Of a stretch of DNA of 64,000 nt, positions 45,236 through 54,241 are shown in pieces. How positions within the stretch are numbered: the stretch's first letter is position 1; each line of letters opens with the position of its first letter. The stretch is from Cognatitamlana onchidii. GTDB taxonomy: Bacteria; Bacteroidota; Bacteroidia; Flavobacteriales; Flavobacteriaceae. Location: contig NZ_SRWZ01000001.1 in the NCBI RefSeq assembly GCF_004804355.1, positions 744,001 to 808,000 of the forward strand, given 5' to 3'. The notes under the pieces are model-generated. The model searched no databases, was not told where the DNA came from, and was given only the letters and a program-made list of their open reading frames with translations. Both the position numbers and the translations under genes were made by a program.

Positions 45236-47494
45236 TTATTTATTTCCTTTAAATTTTTTAGTTTTTTTCTTCTTACTAAATAGTCGTTTAATAAAAGAGT
45301 CACGCTTTTCAGGCTCGCAATCTAAATCCTCAATAACTTGTTCTGAAGGATGTTCAAATTGGGCTTGGGTTATGCCATCAAACTCAGTAGCTTCATTCAG
45401 TTTCTGATAAAATTTAGCAAAAATAGGTAATGCCGAATTGGCCCCTTGCCCTAGAGCAGTTGTTTTAAAACCAATGGCGTGATTATCATTACCCACCCAA
45501 GTAACCGTTACCAAATTGGGTGTTATGCCTACAAACCAACCATCTTTATTATTTTGTGTTGTTCCGGTCTTACCAGCTATTTCATTATGCAGTCCATAGG
45601 TGCTTCGTAATCTAGAAGCTGTTCCAGAGTTAACCGTAGACTTCATCATTTCTAGCAAAACCTGTCTAGTATATTCATTATATGCAGGATCATCTAATAC
45701 ATTAGGTTTAAAATCTGCTATTACGTTTCCATGCTTATCCTCTATACGCTCAATATAATATGGTTTTACGCCTTTTCCTTTATTAACATAACTCGCGTAA
45801 GCTCCTGTTAAATGCTTTAAATTTATTTCAGCCACTCCTAAGGCCAATGCCGGTTTATTAGGCAGTTTTTCTGGGATACCTAATTTATTCGAAAGATCTA
45901 TGACGTTGGAAATTCCAACCTCATTAAGCACTTTTACTGAAACTGTATTTACCGATTGACTCAAAGCCTTTTCCAAGGTGTAATTAATAAAAGGGGTGTC
46001 TTGATCCTTTCCTGAATTACGAGGCGTCCAATTATCATAGTTAGTATAGGTAACCTCAGATAACGAAAAATAGGTACACGGATCCATACCTTTTTCAATA
46101 GCTGCCGTGTAAACAAACGGCTTAAATGTAGACCCTACTTGCCTTGTACTCTGCGAGACATGATCATACTTAAAAAACCTATAATCAATCCCACCGATAT
46201 AGCTTCTAACGGCCCCCGTTTTAGGTTCAATAGACAGCATGCCCGTATTTAAAAGTTTTAAATAATGCTTAATACTATCTTTTACACTTATATTTTCTAT
46301 CACATCTCCACTCCAGCTAAACAACTCAACAGGTCTTTTAACAGACAAAGAATCTTCGATCTGTTCCATACTCAAACCTAATTCTTTTAACCTATTATAT
46401 TCAGGAAGTGCTTTAAAAACACCATCAACTAGGTGTTTGTTTTGTATCCATGGAGCCAATTTTCCATAGGAATCTTCATAATTCTTTTGAAGTTTAGACA
46501 TATGTTCTTGCACAGCTTCTTCGGCTAGCCTCTGCATTTTATAATCTAATGTTGTATAAACAATTAGCCCATCTCTATACAAATCATACGAATCACCTTC
46601 ATGCGAGACTAAGGTATCCAATATGTGTTGCAGTTCTTTTTTAACCGCTTCTCTAAAATAGGGTGCCACACCTAAATCATGACTAAACGACCTATATTCT
46701 AGAACTAAATCTTGCTTCTGTAAAGAATCTTTTGTCTTCGTATCTATATAGTTATATTTAGCCATTTGACTTAAAACCACATCCCTCCTATTTCGACAAT
46801 TCTCAGGTCTTTTTCTAGGATTATAAAAACTATTCGCTTTCAAGGTGCCCACTAGGGTGGCGGCTTCCAAAACACTTAACTGAGAAGCGGCTTTGTCAAA
46901 AAATTTTCTAGAGGCACTTTCAATACCATAGGTATTATCGGAAAAAGGGACTGTATTTAAATACAACGTAAGAATATCTTTTTTGGAGTATATCTCCTCT
47001 ATTCTAGTTGCGATAATTGACTCCTTTAATTTATTTATTACCGTACCTAAAAACAGATAGTTTTTTCTACCAAATAGGTTTTTTGCCAATTGCAAACTTA
47101 TGGTGCTTCCTCCTCCCGCAGATTTCTTTTGCAACAGAATACTTTTAACAAAGACCCTTACTAAACTTGTATTATCAATACCATTATGCTCATAAAAACG
47201 TACATCTTCGGTGGCGATTAAAGCATCTATAAGGTGCTGAGGAAAATCATCATATCTTAAAGGCTGTCTATCATAAATGTAATATTTCCCTAGAAGTAAT
47301 CCATCTTTATCCAAAACTTGAGTGGCCTGCTCCTGCTTAATAGACCTTAAATCCTCTTGTGTTGGTAACTTTCCAAAAACACCTATGTAAATAGCAACGT
47401 ATAGCCCAATGAAAAAAGTTATTACTAACCCAAATAGTACGGCTAGCCATTTCACCCATCGTTTTTTAAACATGTTTGAAATTATCTTAATCAT
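45236..47494 (-). CDS. mrcA: Penicillin-binding protein 1A (bifunctional)
   Basis: The 752-residue protein has an N-terminal membrane anchor (about 16-38), a GT51 glycosyltransferase domain with catalytic Glu in ATEDVRFYEHNGID and AGGGSTISLQLAKNL, and a transpeptidase domain with STFK (in GSTFKPFVYTAAIE), SVN in LSQSVNTVSVKVL, and KTGT in AGKTGTTQNNKDGWF. It polymerises and cross-links peptidoglycan. The start may be MFKKRW, 7 residues inside. It lies just after hflX on the minus strand. Confidence 0.95.
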   Translation of the reverse strand: MIKIISNMFKKRWVKWLAVLFGLVITFFIGLYVAIYIGVFGKLPTQEDLRSIKQEQATQVLDKDGLLLGKYYIYDRQPLRYDDFPQHLIDALIATEDVRFYEHNGIDNTSLVRVFVKSILLQKKSAGGGSTISLQLAKNLFGRKNYLFLGTVINKLKESIIATRIEEIYSKKDILTLYLNTVPFSDNTYGIESASRKFFDKAASQLSVLEAATLVGTLKANSFYNPRKRPENCRNRRDVVLSQMAKYNYIDTKTKDSLQKQDLVLEYRSFSHDLGVAPYFREAVKKELQHILDTLVSHEGDSYDLYRDGLIVYTTLDYKMQRLAEEAVQEHMSKLQKNYEDSYGKLAPWIQNKHLVDGVFKALPEYNRLKELGLSMEQIEDSLSVKRPVELFSWSGDVIENISVKDSIKHYLKLLNTGMLSIEPKTGAVRSYIGGIDYRFFKYDHVSQSTRQVGSTFKPFVYTAAIEKGMDPCTYFSLSEVTYTNYDNWTPRNSGKDQDTPFINYTLEKALSQSVNTVSVKVLNEVGISNVIDLSNKLGIPEKLPNKPALALGVAEINLKHLTGAYASYVNKGKGVKPYYIERIEDKHGNVIADFKPNVLDDPAYNEYTRQVLLEMMKSTVNSGTASRLRSTYGLHNEIAGKTGTTQNNKDGWFVGITPNLVTVTWVGNDNHAIGFKTTALGQGANSALPIFAKFYQKLNEATEFDGITQAQFEHPSEQVIEDLDCEPEKRDSFIKRLFSKKKKTKKFKGNK

Positions 47495-47507
47495 AAGTTC
47501 AATTTAA

Positions 47508-48701
47508 CTAACTCTCTTCTTCGTAGTCTGGGTAAAGAAAGTGATTATAAGGAAAACGTGTTACATGTATGTCTCTTACTTCTTTATAAACACGTTTTTT
47601 AAAATCTTCTAAATTTTGTTTATTTAAAGCAGAAATAAATAAGGCATTATTACCAACCTTACTCATCCAAGTACTTTTCCATTCCTCTAAAGAATAATGC
47701 TTTTCTGTGCGCTGGGTTTCTAGGTCGTCGGCATCAATCGACTCTGGTTGGTAGGCATCTATTTTATTAAAAACCATAATAGTTGGCTTATCGCCACTTT
47801 TTATTTCACCCAGAATCTTCTCAACGGAAGCAATATGTTCTTCAAAATTAGGGTGCGAAATATCGACCACATGAAGCAATAAATCTGCCTCTCTAACTTC
47901 GTCCAGAGTACTTTTAAAACTGTCTACCAATTGTGTTGGTAGTTTTCTAATAAACCCAACCGTATCCGATAGCAAAAAAGGTAAATTTTGAATAACCACT
48001 TTTCTTACTGTGGTATCTAAAGTGGCAAATAATTTATTTTCGGCAAACACTTCGCTTTTACTAATAACGTTCATTAGCGTAGACTTCCCTACATTAGTAT
48101 ATCCAACTAGGGCGACCCTCACCATTTTACCACGATTACCGCGTTGAACAGCCATTTGTTTGTCGATGGTTTTTATTCTAGCCTTTAGCAAGGCAATCTT
48201 ATCGCGAACAATACGCCTATCTGTTTCGATCTCTGTTTCTCCAGGACCGCGCATTCCAATACCTCCTTTTTGTCGCTCGAGGTGCGTCCACATACCTCTT
48301 AATCTGGGTAATAAATATTCACACTGCGCCAGTTCTACTTGGGTTCTGGCATAACTTGTTTGGGCACGTTGTGCAAAAATATCTAGAATTAAATTGGTTC
48401 TATCCAGCACCTTTACGTTTAATATTTTACTGATATTACGTTCTTGAGCAGCAGATAATTCATCATCAAAAATAGCGGTAGTGATATGGTGCTCTTCAAT
48501 ATACTTACGCACATCCTCCATCTTTCCAGTCCCAATAAAGGTTTTGGGATTAGGCATATCCATTTTTTGTGTGAAACGCTTAACGGCGTACCCTCCAGCT
48601 GTAAAAGTTAAAAACTCAAGCTCATCTAAATATTCTTTAGATTTGACTTCATCTTGATCTTTTGTAATGACTCCTATTAAAACCGCTTTTTCTAAACCCA
48701 C
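47508..48701 (-). CDS. hflX: Ribosome-associated GTPase HflX
   Basis: The 397-residue protein has the HflX N-terminal domain (about 5-190, with RRIVRDKIALLKARIKTI), then a GTPase domain with G1 GYTNVGKSTL, G3 DTVGFIRKLPT and G4 FNKID. HflX splits stalled ribosomes. A -7-like TAACTTTG lies upstream on the minus strand. It is divergent from the EEP-family gene and immediately upstream of PBP1A. Confidence 0.94.
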   Translation of the reverse strand: MGLEKAVLIGVITKDQDEVKSKEYLDELEFLTFTAGGYAVKRFTQKMDMPNPKTFIGTGKMEDVRKYIEEHHITTAIFDDELSAAQERNISKILNVKVLDRTNLILDIFAQRAQTSYARTQVELAQCEYLLPRLRGMWTHLERQKGGIGMRGPGETEIETDRRIVRDKIALLKARIKTIDKQMAVQRGNRGKMVRVALVGYTNVGKSTLMNVISKSEVFAENKLFATLDTTVRKVVIQNLPFLLSDTVGFIRKLPTQLVDSFKSTLDEVREADLLLHVVDISHPNFEEHIASVEKILGEIKSGDKPTIMVFNKIDAYQPESIDADDLETQRTEKHYSLEEWKSTWMSKVGNNALFISALNKQNLEDFKKRVYKEVRDIHVTRFPYNHFLYPDYEEES

Positions 48702-48792
48702 CTTGTTCTTTTAAATACTACAAATAAATATGTGCAAAGTTACATAATTGATAGCATTTTAATATTTATAATTTTAGGCCTATTTTTGGTAT

Positions 48793-49761
48793 ATGACAGA
48801 ACTTTTTGAAGATATTCCTGTGCGTCAGGATATGCAAACCATTGCTTTTTACAACCTTGAAAATTTATTTGACTTAAGAGATAACAGGCATACTAATGAT
48901 AATGATTTCTTACCGGTGTCTGTGAAAAAATGGACCCCAAAACGATATGATAACAAGCTAAGAAAATTAGGGTTTACTATTTCAAATATAGGGAAAGAGA
49001 TTACTGGCAAACACCCCGCTTTAATTGGAGTTGCAGAAGTTGAAAACGCCAAAGTTTTAAAAGATTTAATAGCCTCAAAACATCTTAATAGTTTTGATTA
49101 TGACTTTGTGCACTTTGATTCTTTAGATGAACGAGGCATTGATGTCGCTCTTATTTATGACAAAAACGCCTTTAAGGTTAAGCACACAGAAACTTTTAGG
49201 GTAGCTTTAACTGATGATGACGGCTCTCCGGATTATACACGGGATATCCTTTTAGTATCGGGGAATTTAGATTCTGAACCTGTCCATATTATTATTAACC
49301 ATTGGTCCTCAAGACGTGAAGGTGAAAAAGAAACTGAACCAAAACGTTTAGCCTCTTCAAATATGGTTGGCCATATTATAACTAAGCTAAAACAAGATAA
49401 CAGCCATTCAAAAATCATTGTTTTAGGAGATTTTAACGATGACCCCCACAGCAACAGCATTCAACAATTAATTGAAAGTTTTGGACTATTCAATCCTTTT
49501 GAAACACTGAGGTCTTTTAATAGAGGTACAGTAAAACATAGACGACAATGGTTTGTTTTTGATCAAATATTGTTTTCTACCAACTTCCTTAAAACATCTA
49601 ACAAGAACTTCGAGTTTTTTAAAGCTGATATTTTTGACGCAGACTTTTTAAAACTTTTTAAAGGCCCTTTTAAAGGAGCACCATTTAGAACCTATGTTGG
49701 CAAAAAATACAAAGGTGGATATAGTGACCACTTTCCGGTATACGTTGTTTTTAAAAAATAA
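48793..49761 (+). CDS. Endonuclease/exonuclease/phosphatase family protein
   Basis: The 322-residue protein has the EEP active-site set: FYNLENLFDL, GVAEVENAKV (Glu), VIHWSSRREGEKE-type INHWSSR, LGDFNDDPHSN and YSDHFPVYV (His-Asp). Members cleave DNA, RNA or phosphoesters of small molecules. It has no signal peptide, so it is likely cytosolic. A TATTTTTG -7-like box ends 4 nt before the ATG, which suggests a near-leaderless transcript. Its 3' end abuts the convergent membrane-protein gene. Confidence 0.85.
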   Translation: MTELFEDIPVRQDMQTIAFYNLENLFDLRDNRHTNDNDFLPVSVKKWTPKRYDNKLRKLGFTISNIGKEITGKHPALIGVAEVENAKVLKDLIASKHLNSFDYDFVHFDSLDERGIDVALIYDKNAFKVKHTETFRVALTDDDGSPDYTRDILLVSGNLDSEPVHIIINHWSSRREGEKETEPKRLASSNMVGHIITKLKQDNSHSKIIVLGDFNDDPHSNSIQQLIESFGLFNPFETLRSFNRGTVKHRRQWFVFDQILFSTNFLKTSNKNFEFFKADIFDADFLKLFKGPFKGAPFRTYVGKKYKGGYSDHFPVYVVFKK

Positions 49762-50139
49762 CTAAGTGGCTTGCATAAGTACAAAGGCCAAACCTAAAAC
49801 AACAAATGGGACCAACCAAAGTAGACCTATAGGGTAGGTTAGTTTCTTTTTATGTAGGCGTTTTGCATTTCTAACCTTTAATTTTTTACCACCGTATTGC
49901 GTCCAGTTCTTAAAATACAAGAATATCACCACCAAGGCAAAAAGCGTCCAAGCTTTTGTCCCCGACATAGTAGCCACATGCATGCGTTTGAAAAATTTTG
50001 AAAAAAACACCCCTAAAACTAACAGTAAACTGCTTTGTAAAAACGTGATATAAAAAACAGCTAGCGTATTCGCGTTTTTATTTTTCTTGTTTTTGTAGTA
50101 CTGAAAGACCCGAAAAAAAAGCACATCAAATATTGTCAT
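49762..50139 (-). CDS. Small membrane protein of unknown function
   Basis: The 125-residue protein has at least three hydrophobic segments (about 28-46, 60-77 and 100-122) separated by basic loops (KVRNAKRLHKKK). No family is recognised. It is the last chromosomal gene before the cassette array, and 5' of it lies a 350-bp region without a gene. Convergent with the EEP-family gene; the stops abut. Confidence 0.6.
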   Translation of the reverse strand: MTIFDVLFFRVFQYYKNKKNKNANTLAVFYITFLQSSLLLVLGVFFSKFFKRMHVATMSGTKAWTLFALVVIFLYFKNWTQYGGKKLKVRNAKRLHKKKLTYPIGLLWLVPFVVLGLAFVLMQAT

Positions 50140-50489
50140 GCCACAAATGTAACAACTACTAAAGATTTACTCGGTATTGCGCTTCATTATTTCCTGTAAG
50201 CAACACGTATATCATCTAAATCCATACAGTATTAAGAGAAGACTACCCGCCGTCAGTGCACTTAACAGCTGTCAACTAATTAAGCTGATTTAACAACTTG
50301 AACAAACTTCTTAAAACATTTAGAACCTAATTATTTATTTACCTCTTAAACTATTGTAAGAAAAAATGTATTTTTACAAAAGGGCGGTAAACAATTAAAA
50401 TGGTATAAGGATAATAAAAATCACCAAAAACCATCGTTATCACCCCAAATGGGATTATTATGATTAATTAAATCATCCATATAAACAAG
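50140..50489. other. Gene-free junction between core genome and cassette array
   Basis: No reading frame of note. Two sequences recall the array's recombination sites: CAACACGTATAT (50201-50212), like their left arms, and CCATATAAACAAGTTGG (about 50478-50493), like a right arm ending in the GTT core. If these are paired, a degenerate or long site spans about 50,196-50,496; an attI-like primary site is an alternative. A small hairpin ATGATT-AATTA-AATCAT lies at 50460-50476. Confidence 0.4.
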
Positions 50490-50505
50490 TTGGCAACAAT
50501 AAAAA

Positions 50506-51090
50506 ATGAGGATACTAAAACTGACTTTCTTACTTCTATTAATAATTTCTTGTAAAGAAAATAAACAAGAACCTAAACCTGAATTGAAAACGGAAAGTGA
50601 AGAATCGAATTCCATAGCTGAAGAGGAATTAATGAAAGCTAAAATGGATTCGATTTATAAACTATACAAAAAAGGAGAAGTAGAAAAATACGACTGGGAT
50701 TTAGCTTTTCAAAAAGCCGAGGATTACCAAAAAGTGTCTGAATCATACTCTGACAAAACAAAAGTTCCGAATGGTTTTCTGGAATTTAGTAAAAAGTTCA
50801 TTTCCGACACTAATTTTCAAAAGACTCACATTGACTTTGACAATTTGATTGCAGTAGTTGGAGCTTGTGAAGAAACTTATGTTTTAACAGAGGATAATTG
50901 GGTATTTGACGATTGGAACTTTATTGAAGAAATTAGAATTGACAAAGAATGGGAAAACACATTCAGTTATTCTGACAATAAATTTTACTTTGAATATACC
51001 TTAAAAGAAGTCGGAACCCTAAAAATGCTTGGATTTGAAAAAATAAATGGACAGTGGAATTTGACTTTATATATTGAAAACGACTGTTAA
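50506..51090 (+). CDS. Cassette 1: lipoprotein, possibly DUF4348-like
   Basis: The 194-residue lipoprotein begins MRILKLTFLLLLIISC (Cys16) followed by an acidic, Glu-rich linker. A folded region (about 85-190) with GFLEFSKKFISDTNFQKTHI and TYVLTEDNWVFDDWNF resembles DUF4348 lipoproteins of Bacteroidota, a tentative match. It ends with a Cys two residues from the C-terminus. The ATG lies 16 nt from the cassette start (50490). There is no partner gene. Its function is unknown. Confidence 0.6.
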   Translation: MRILKLTFLLLLIISCKENKQEPKPELKTESEESNSIAEEELMKAKMDSIYKLYKKGEVEKYDWDLAFQKAEDYQKVSESYSDKTKVPNGFLEFSKKFISDTNFQKTHIDFDNLIAVVGACEETYVLTEDNWVFDDWNFIEEIRIDKEWENTFSYSDNKFYFEYTLKEVGTLKMLGFEKINGQWNLTLYIENDC

Positions 51091-51095
51091 ATTAC

Positions 51096-51234
51096 TGTTG
51101 CCAACACTGTGTATAATTCATTGCTAGTAAAGGCTTACTTACGAAAATTCCGCTAGAATTTTCTATCCGTGATTATTTGCTAACTTTAGTGCTTAAACCA
51201 CGCAACGAAATCATACACTAACACGTTGTAAGCA
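51096..51234 (+). repeat. attC-like site A, closing cassette 1
   Basis: Left arm TGTTGCCAAC (51096-51105) then ACT and L'' GTGTAT; right side L' ATACAC, six nt and the core GTT at 51225. Its left arm is complementary to the start of cassette 1 (GTTGGCAACA at 50489). A perfect 8-bp central hairpin, GAAAATTC with GAATTTTC (51143-51163). A third paired block is TTGC/GCAA. Confidence 0.85.
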
Positions 51235-51237
51235 ATT

Positions 51238-51915
51238 ATGAGAAACATCCGAAACATAATTTTAATTTCAATATTCGTAGTTGGATTTGCTAATGCACAA
51301 GACAATCCAAAAACTGTTGAATACAGCGAATTATTGAAATTAAAAGTAGATGAAAACCGATTTACATTTGGTTGGTTAGATAATGTTTTTAGTGGAATTC
51401 CTTGTTTCAGAGATTATACAAAATCAGATATTCAAACGGAACTTGTCGACCCAAAAACGGACTCAATTATTTATACTTCATCAGAGCCTAAAAGAAACGG
51501 ATTAATAATAATTCCGAATGAAATTAAGATTGACCGAAAAAGCAAGACATTTAAAATTAACGGAAAAGTAACTGGAGGTTGGGAAAGTGTAATTCCGACC
51601 GAATTTGAAATTTACATTGGACATAGAAATGATACGATTTCAAATACTACTCTTTCACCAAATTTACACGGAGATATATATTTTAATGGCCAAAAAGTGG
51701 ATAGTACAATAGTCATAAATACGGTTCCTGCTTTTTATATGAATGATTTACAAAAATTTGAAGTTTATCGAGGAAAGAAAAATTTAGAAAACTCAAAACA
51801 CAAAGAAATGCTTTTCGAAATTAATGGAATAATAGATGAAAAAAGTATTTTGGTTTTTGGCCTTTCATCCCGCTATGCTGAAATATTTGAAATAGGAAAA
51901 TTATTAACCGAATAA
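51238..51915 (+). CDS. Cassette 2: exported protein of unknown function
   Basis: The 225-residue protein has a signal peptide (MRNIRNIILISIFVVGFANA). The mature part is beta-rich, with FGWLDNVFSGIPCFRDYTKS and VTGGWESVIPTEFEIYIGHR; there is one Cys, so no disulfide. No family is recognised. The ATG is 12 nt from the cassette start, leaving almost no 5' leader, so expression depends on read-through or a promoter in site A. Cassette 2 spans 51226-52050. Confidence 0.6.
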   Translation: MRNIRNIILISIFVVGFANAQDNPKTVEYSELLKLKVDENRFTFGWLDNVFSGIPCFRDYTKSDIQTELVDPKTDSIIYTSSEPKRNGLIIIPNEIKIDRKSKTFKINGKVTGGWESVIPTEFEIYIGHRNDTISNTTLSPNLHGDIYFNGQKVDSTIVINTVPAFYMNDLQKFEVYRGKKNLENSKHKEMLFEINGIIDEKSILVFGLSSRYAEIFEIGKLLTE

Positions 51916-51921
51916 AAAAAC

Positions 51922-52059
51922 TGCTTACAACACCGTGTAAAAAAAATTGCTGGTAAAAGCCAATTTACGAAAGTCCTGGCGGACTTTCTATCTGTGATTT
52001 ATTTGCTAACTTTAGTGCTTAAAACACGCAACTTTCCTTACACAATCACGTTGTAAGTA
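51922..52059 (+). repeat. attC-like site B, closing cassette 2
   Basis: Left arm TGCTTACAAC (51922-51931) is the reverse complement of the cassette start GTTGTAAGCA (51225). L'' GTGTAA pairs with L' TTACAC. Central hairpin GAAAGTCC with GGACTTTC, loop TGGC. Core GTT begins at 52050. Confidence 0.87.
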
Positions 52060-52082
52060 ATGCCGAAAAACCCAGAAACCAA

Positions 52083-52877
52083 GTGAATAAAACGATATTT
52101 GAAATTACCAAAATGGATTGTCCTTCAGAGGAAAATCTTATCCGAATGAAATTGGACGGAATTTCAAGCATTGCGAATTTGGACTTTGATATTCCGAACC
52201 GAAAATTGACCGTTTTTCACAGCGGAGAAATTGACCAAATCGAAAAGTCCGTTATCGAACTGAATTTAGGTGGAAAAAAAATCTCAACGGAACAAACCGA
52301 CCAAACGGAATTTAAAGAAAACGAAAATCAGAAAAAACTACTTTGGTCTGTACTTGCCATAAATTTTGCATTTTTCATTATCGAAATGACGACAGGAATT
52401 ATCTCAAAATCTATGGGACTTGTTGCCGATAGTTTAGATATGCTTGCGGACAGTTTTGTGTACGGAATTAGTTTGTTTGCGGTTGGTGGAACAGTAACAA
52501 AGAAAAAACGGATTGCCAAACTTGCTGGATATTTTCAAATAATACTTGCGATTATTGGATTTGTAGAAGTCTTGAGAAGATTTTTCGGAAACGAGAAACT
52601 TCCCGATTTTTCAACAATGATTATCGTTTCGATTTTTGCACTTATTGCAAACGGAATTTGCCTTTATATTTTGCAAAAGTCAAAGAGCAAAGAAGAAGCA
52701 CATATGAAAGCAAGTATGATTTTTACTTCGAATGACGTGATTATCAATTTGGGAGTAATTATTGCAGGAATTTTAGTGCATTATTTGAGTTCTAATAAAC
52801 CTGATTTGATTATCGGAACAATTGTTTTTGCATTGGTAATTCAAGGAGCATTTCGGATTTTGAAATTAAGTAAGTGA
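52083..52877 (+). CDS. Cassette 3: cation-efflux CDF protein with N-terminal metal-binding domain
   Basis: The 264-residue protein starts with GTG at 52083. Residues 1-70 form an HMA-like domain with KMDCPSEENLIRMKL (CPSEE motif). Six hydrophobic segments follow, with the CDF signature GLVADSLDMLADSFVYGISL (about 115-134) and a fifth-helix SNDVIINLG. It has no C-terminal cytosolic CDF domain, ending soon after the last helix (AFRILKLSK). It should export divalent metal ions (Zn/Cd/Co type). Cassette 3 spans 52051-53018. The N-terminal domain likely senses or delivers metal. Confidence 0.8.
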   Translation: MNKTIFEITKMDCPSEENLIRMKLDGISSIANLDFDIPNRKLTVFHSGEIDQIEKSVIELNLGGKKISTEQTDQTEFKENENQKKLLWSVLAINFAFFIIEMTTGIISKSMGLVADSLDMLADSFVYGISLFAVGGTVTKKKRIAKLAGYFQIILAIIGFVEVLRRFFGNEKLPDFSTMIIVSIFALIANGICLYILQKSKSKEEAHMKASMIFTSNDVIINLGVIIAGILVHYLSSNKPDLIIGTIVFALVIQGAFRILKLSK

Positions 52878-52890
52878 ACGAAAAAAGCAC

Positions 52891-53027
52891 TACTTACAAC
52901 AACGTGTATAATTAATGGCTAGTTCGAGCTTGCTTACGAAAATCCTCGCGGATTTTCTATTCGGTTTGTATTTACTAAATTAGTTGCTTAAATACGCCGC
53001 TAATCATACACAAACACGTTGTAAAAC
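52891..53027 (+). repeat. attC-like site C, closing cassette 3
   Basis: Left arm TACTTACAAC pairs with cassette start GTTGTAAGTA (52050). L'' GTGTAT/L' ATACAC; spacer AAC on the left and AAACAC on the right. Central hairpin GAAAATCC-TCGC-GGATTTTC. Third block TGGC/GCCG. Core GTT at 53018. Confidence 0.87.
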
Positions 53028-53029
53028 AT

Positions 53030-53590
53030 TTGAAAAAAGTCCTGAACATATCATTAATTATTCTCGGATTTGTGAGTTTAATACTAATCGGAATATTGAT
53101 TTTTATAGGAACTTCTATGGGGGAAAAAGTCGATAATTATGACTTTGCTGAAAAGAAAATTGCGAAAACTGAATCAAGAATTGAAAAGAGAATTCTTTTC
53201 GTTTTCCATACAGAAATCGCTAAACCAATTATGGAATATGAATTAGTTATTTCAGATAATGACTCAATAACCAAATACTACTATAGGAATTTGAATAATA
53301 AAGAGAAAAACATGAAATTCTACTATAACAAAGCATCTGAACAATTGACTTTTACATTTGACAAGTTCATTCTCTCTCATAAAATTGAGTACCAAAATCA
53401 GGAAATACACGAATCTAATTTTGGGAATTATATATTAAAAGAATCTTATGACGACGCCACTGGACCATTGTTATTCAATCCAGAATATGGAATTTTAGGA
53501 ATCGGAAACAGCTATGGACCTCAATTTGTTTATTTACCGAATTCTAATCTTGAATTGGCAAAAGAAGTCATTAATGAATTGTATAAATAA
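53030..53590 (+). CDS. Cassette 4: membrane-anchored protein of unknown function
   Basis: The 186-residue protein starts with TTG at 53030, only 11 nt from the cassette start; the next Met lies past the membrane segment, so TTG is favoured. A single N-terminal helix (about 5-30) anchors a periplasmic or cytoplasmic domain with TESRIEKRILFVFHTEIAKP and NPEYGILGIGNSYGPQFVYL. No family is recognised. Cassette 4 spans 53019-53726. Confidence 0.6.
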   Translation: MKKVLNISLIILGFVSLILIGILIFIGTSMGEKVDNYDFAEKKIAKTESRIEKRILFVFHTEIAKPIMEYELVISDNDSITKYYYRNLNNKEKNMKFYYNKASEQLTFTFDKFILSHKIEYQNQEIHESNFGNYILKESYDDATGPLLFNPEYGILGIGNSYGPQFVYLPNSNLELAKEVINELYK

Positions 53591-53594
53591 AAAC

Positions 53595-53735
53595 GTTTTA
53601 CAACACCGTATATAAAAAATTGCTAGTTTTACCCTAAACCAATGTGAGTTGCTTTGTTTGCTAGCATCTGATTTTCCTTCGGAAAATCCTCGCACACAAA
53701 CTCGCAACTTTCCATATACAACAACGTTGTACACA
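53595..53735 (+). repeat. attC-like site D, closing cassette 4
   Basis: Left arm GTTTTACAAC (53595-53604) is the reverse complement of GTTGTAAAAC (53018). L'' GTATAT/L' ATATAC. Central hairpin GATTTTCC-TTC-GGAAAATC, of a different type from sites A-C. Core GTT at 53726. Confidence 0.87.
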
Positions 53736-53851
53736 AGCTCTGAAAAGCCAACCGCATAGTCAAGCACATTTCATTTTGCTCGTGCCTCACAAAATAAAAA
53801 GAGCTTGTCTTTTTCCACCGCTCTTCTTACTCAATTCCAAAAAAAAACAAT

Positions 53852-53889
53852 TATATTTGGACAATTATTGTCCTGAATATATTTTCAGG
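53852..53889 (+). promoter_or_regulatory. Autoregulatory promoter/operator of the restriction-modification cassette
   Basis: A -7 box TATATTTG (53852-53859) is followed directly by a 15-bp palindrome GGACAATTATTGTCC (53859-53873), then an overlapping one, CCTGAATATATTTTCAGG (53872-53889). They lie 14-50 nt before the HTH controller. Two operators over a start site are typical of C-protein control of restriction-modification genes. Confidence 0.6.
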
Positions 53890-53903
53890 AAAAACAGAAA
53901 GAA

Positions 53904-54239
53904 ATGAATACGAAACAATCATTTGGAGAATACTTGAGGAAATTGAGAGAAGACCAAAATCTTCCAATACGGAAAGTTGCATCAAAACTTGACATTGACC
54001 CTTCAACGTTGGGAAAAATTGAACGTGGAGAAAGAAGTGCTAATAAAGAAATGATTCCATTATTGGCTGAATTGTTCGAAGTTGAGGAAAAAACTCTTGG
54101 ACTTATTCTTTTTAGCGATAAAGTAGCTTATCAGATTATAGAAGAAGAAAATACCAACGAAATCCTAAAGGTAGCGGAAGAAAAAATTAAATATTTAAAA
54201 AATAAGAATCTTAAACAAGGTTCATTGGACTTAAAATAA
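53904..54239 (+). CDS. Cassette 5a: XRE-family controller protein
   Basis: The 111-residue protein has an XRE helix-turn-helix (about 8-62) with FGEYLRKLREDQNLPIRKVA and DPSTLGKIERGERSANKEM. The C-terminal part is helical. It is adjacent to and upstream of a restriction-modification gene pair and preceded by twin palindromes, the arrangement of controller (C) proteins that delay nuclease expression after entry into a new host. It is the first gene of an operon; the next starts 3 nt after its stop. Confidence 0.82.
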   Translation: MNTKQSFGEYLRKLREDQNLPIRKVASKLDIDPSTLGKIERGERSANKEMIPLLAELFEVEEKTLGLILFSDKVAYQIIEEENTNEILKVAEEKIKYLKNKNLKQGSLDLK

Positions 54240-54241
54240 AT

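Noticed and set aside
51181-51192. TAACTTTA in sites A and B as a -7 promoter box
   Set aside because: The last base differs from TAnnTTTG and no -33 TTG lies at 19-21 nt; the same block is part of the attC-like fold, so it may be conserved for structure.
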